Part shown: positions 42,552 to 43,217 of the stretch, one piece after another
Numbering within the stretch: the stretch's first letter is position 1
Layout: each line of letters opens with the position of its first letter
Assembly (NCBI GenBank): GCA_003118195.1
Contig: BEXV01001680.1
Location: 1-43,217 of the forward strand
DNA from: Hemicentrotus pulcherrimus
Taxonomy: Eukaryota; Echinodermata; Echinoidea; Camarodonta; Strongylocentrotidae
Reading direction: 5' to 3'
Length of the DNA: 43,217 bases
Position numbers and translations under genes: made by a program
The notes under the pieces: model-generated
The model's input: the letters and a program-made list of their open reading frames with translations, nothing else
What the model was told of the DNA's origin: nothing
Database searches by the model: none

Positions 42552-43217
42552 GTAAGTTTTATATTATGTTTTTTAATAAACAGACAGTTTGTATGTGATC
42601 AGGTCAGGTGTGAATATTTTCTGTCATTTTGAGAAGATTCAGTTGGTTTAATTAAAGAAGGAAGAGAGTTAAATGAAGAACCAAAAGCAATATTTTTTTT
42701 CATTTACTAATGAGAACTATGTTTTTTGAGATCTCCTTACAAAGAATATTGGAATGGCGGTTTTTCACGATGAATGTTGTTTGGAGACATCAATATTCAT
42801 AAAATGTATGTTTCTATCACCAGGAAATAAAGAATTTTCCGTCTACGTGAACCTTCCCTGTTGCTCATTAATGTATTTGCCCTTTTGTTACATAATACTT
42901 TCACACTTTTATACTTCATTTTATAATTTCATACTTTTTGGTAATGTCTACATTTCGTTTAAAAATAGATGATATCAGTCTGGTAGGCATACACTGCAGA
43001 CAAAAGTCAGGACTAATATTAGCATGTTATTAATTTTATTACCACTCTTATATTCTCTGAAATGTTATCTTTATTTAAGGTGACTTGAAAAAGTTAATAA
43101 CTTGGAAGGGAGGGGGTGCAACCTGCCACACGCTTCTAACTCTTGGTTGCTTTGATCCATTGCCGAAAATATTTTGGCACCTATCATCCCCCCCCCCCTC
43201 AACCACGGATATAAATC
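42552..43217. other. Non-coding to window end
   Basis: AT-rich, with no gene recognised. C runs lie near 43188-43198. Confidence 0.4.

Noticed and set aside
1..43217. tRNA or rRNA genes
   Set aside because: No cloverleaf with A/B box or rRNA-like block was recognised by eye; a covariance-model scan was not possible.

Overview
This window is eukaryotic genomic DNA: AT-rich, with split genes, GT/AG introns, microsatellites, minisatellites and many degraded DNA transposons. The RAG1-like transposase pieces, the KMT5A-type SET exon, the short palindromic intron repeats and the style of the mitochondrial ribosomal protein suggest a marine deuterostome, most likely an echinoderm and perhaps a sea urchin. 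The species call is inference; the genes are read directly from the sequence. There is one 427-base assembly gap (22021-22447).

Left third (1 to about 8.6 kb): a graveyard of mobile elements, nearly all readable on the minus strand. It holds three broken RAG1-like transposase pieces (copy A 1769-2736, copy B 3921-4845, copy C 6236-6480). Around them lie a tandemly repeated HECT-like segment (3298-3900), a 28-bp minisatellite that breaks copy A, and a SET-domain exon abutted by a 179-bp MITE with perfect 17-bp inverted ends. A PIF/Harbinger transposase remnant and a P-element/THAP9-type transposase fragment follow. From 8.6 to 12 kb there is a GGTGTT-rich inverted repeat and a ten-unit, roughly 90-bp satellite.

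Middle (12.06-18.0 kb, plus strand): MRPL3, the mitochondrial large-subunit ribosomal protein uL3m. Seven coding exons join in phase to give 335 residues. Only a short first exon with the start codon was not found.

Right half (19.58 to about 41.4 kb, minus strand): one large gene converging on MRPL3. Twenty-one exons join in phase over 16.5 kb and give about 944 residues. The order is acidic N-terminus, EF-hand pair, WW-like motif, EF-hand pair, WW-like motif, long coiled coil, CAP-Gly-like domain and short tail. A phase clash between the exons at 22694-22869 and 21147-21546 implies at least one more exon hidden by the gap. I do not recognise a named orthologue; the composition suggests a Ca2+-responsive, microtubule- or cilium-associated protein. 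Its last exon has been tandemly duplicated just downstream. Its introns hold a 957-bp long-TIR element, a MITE family shared with an MRPL3 intron, and several simple repeats.

Far right (41.5-43.2 kb): mostly non-coding, with one weak candidate first exon of a plus-strand gene. All family assignments come from reading motifs by eye; no database search was run.
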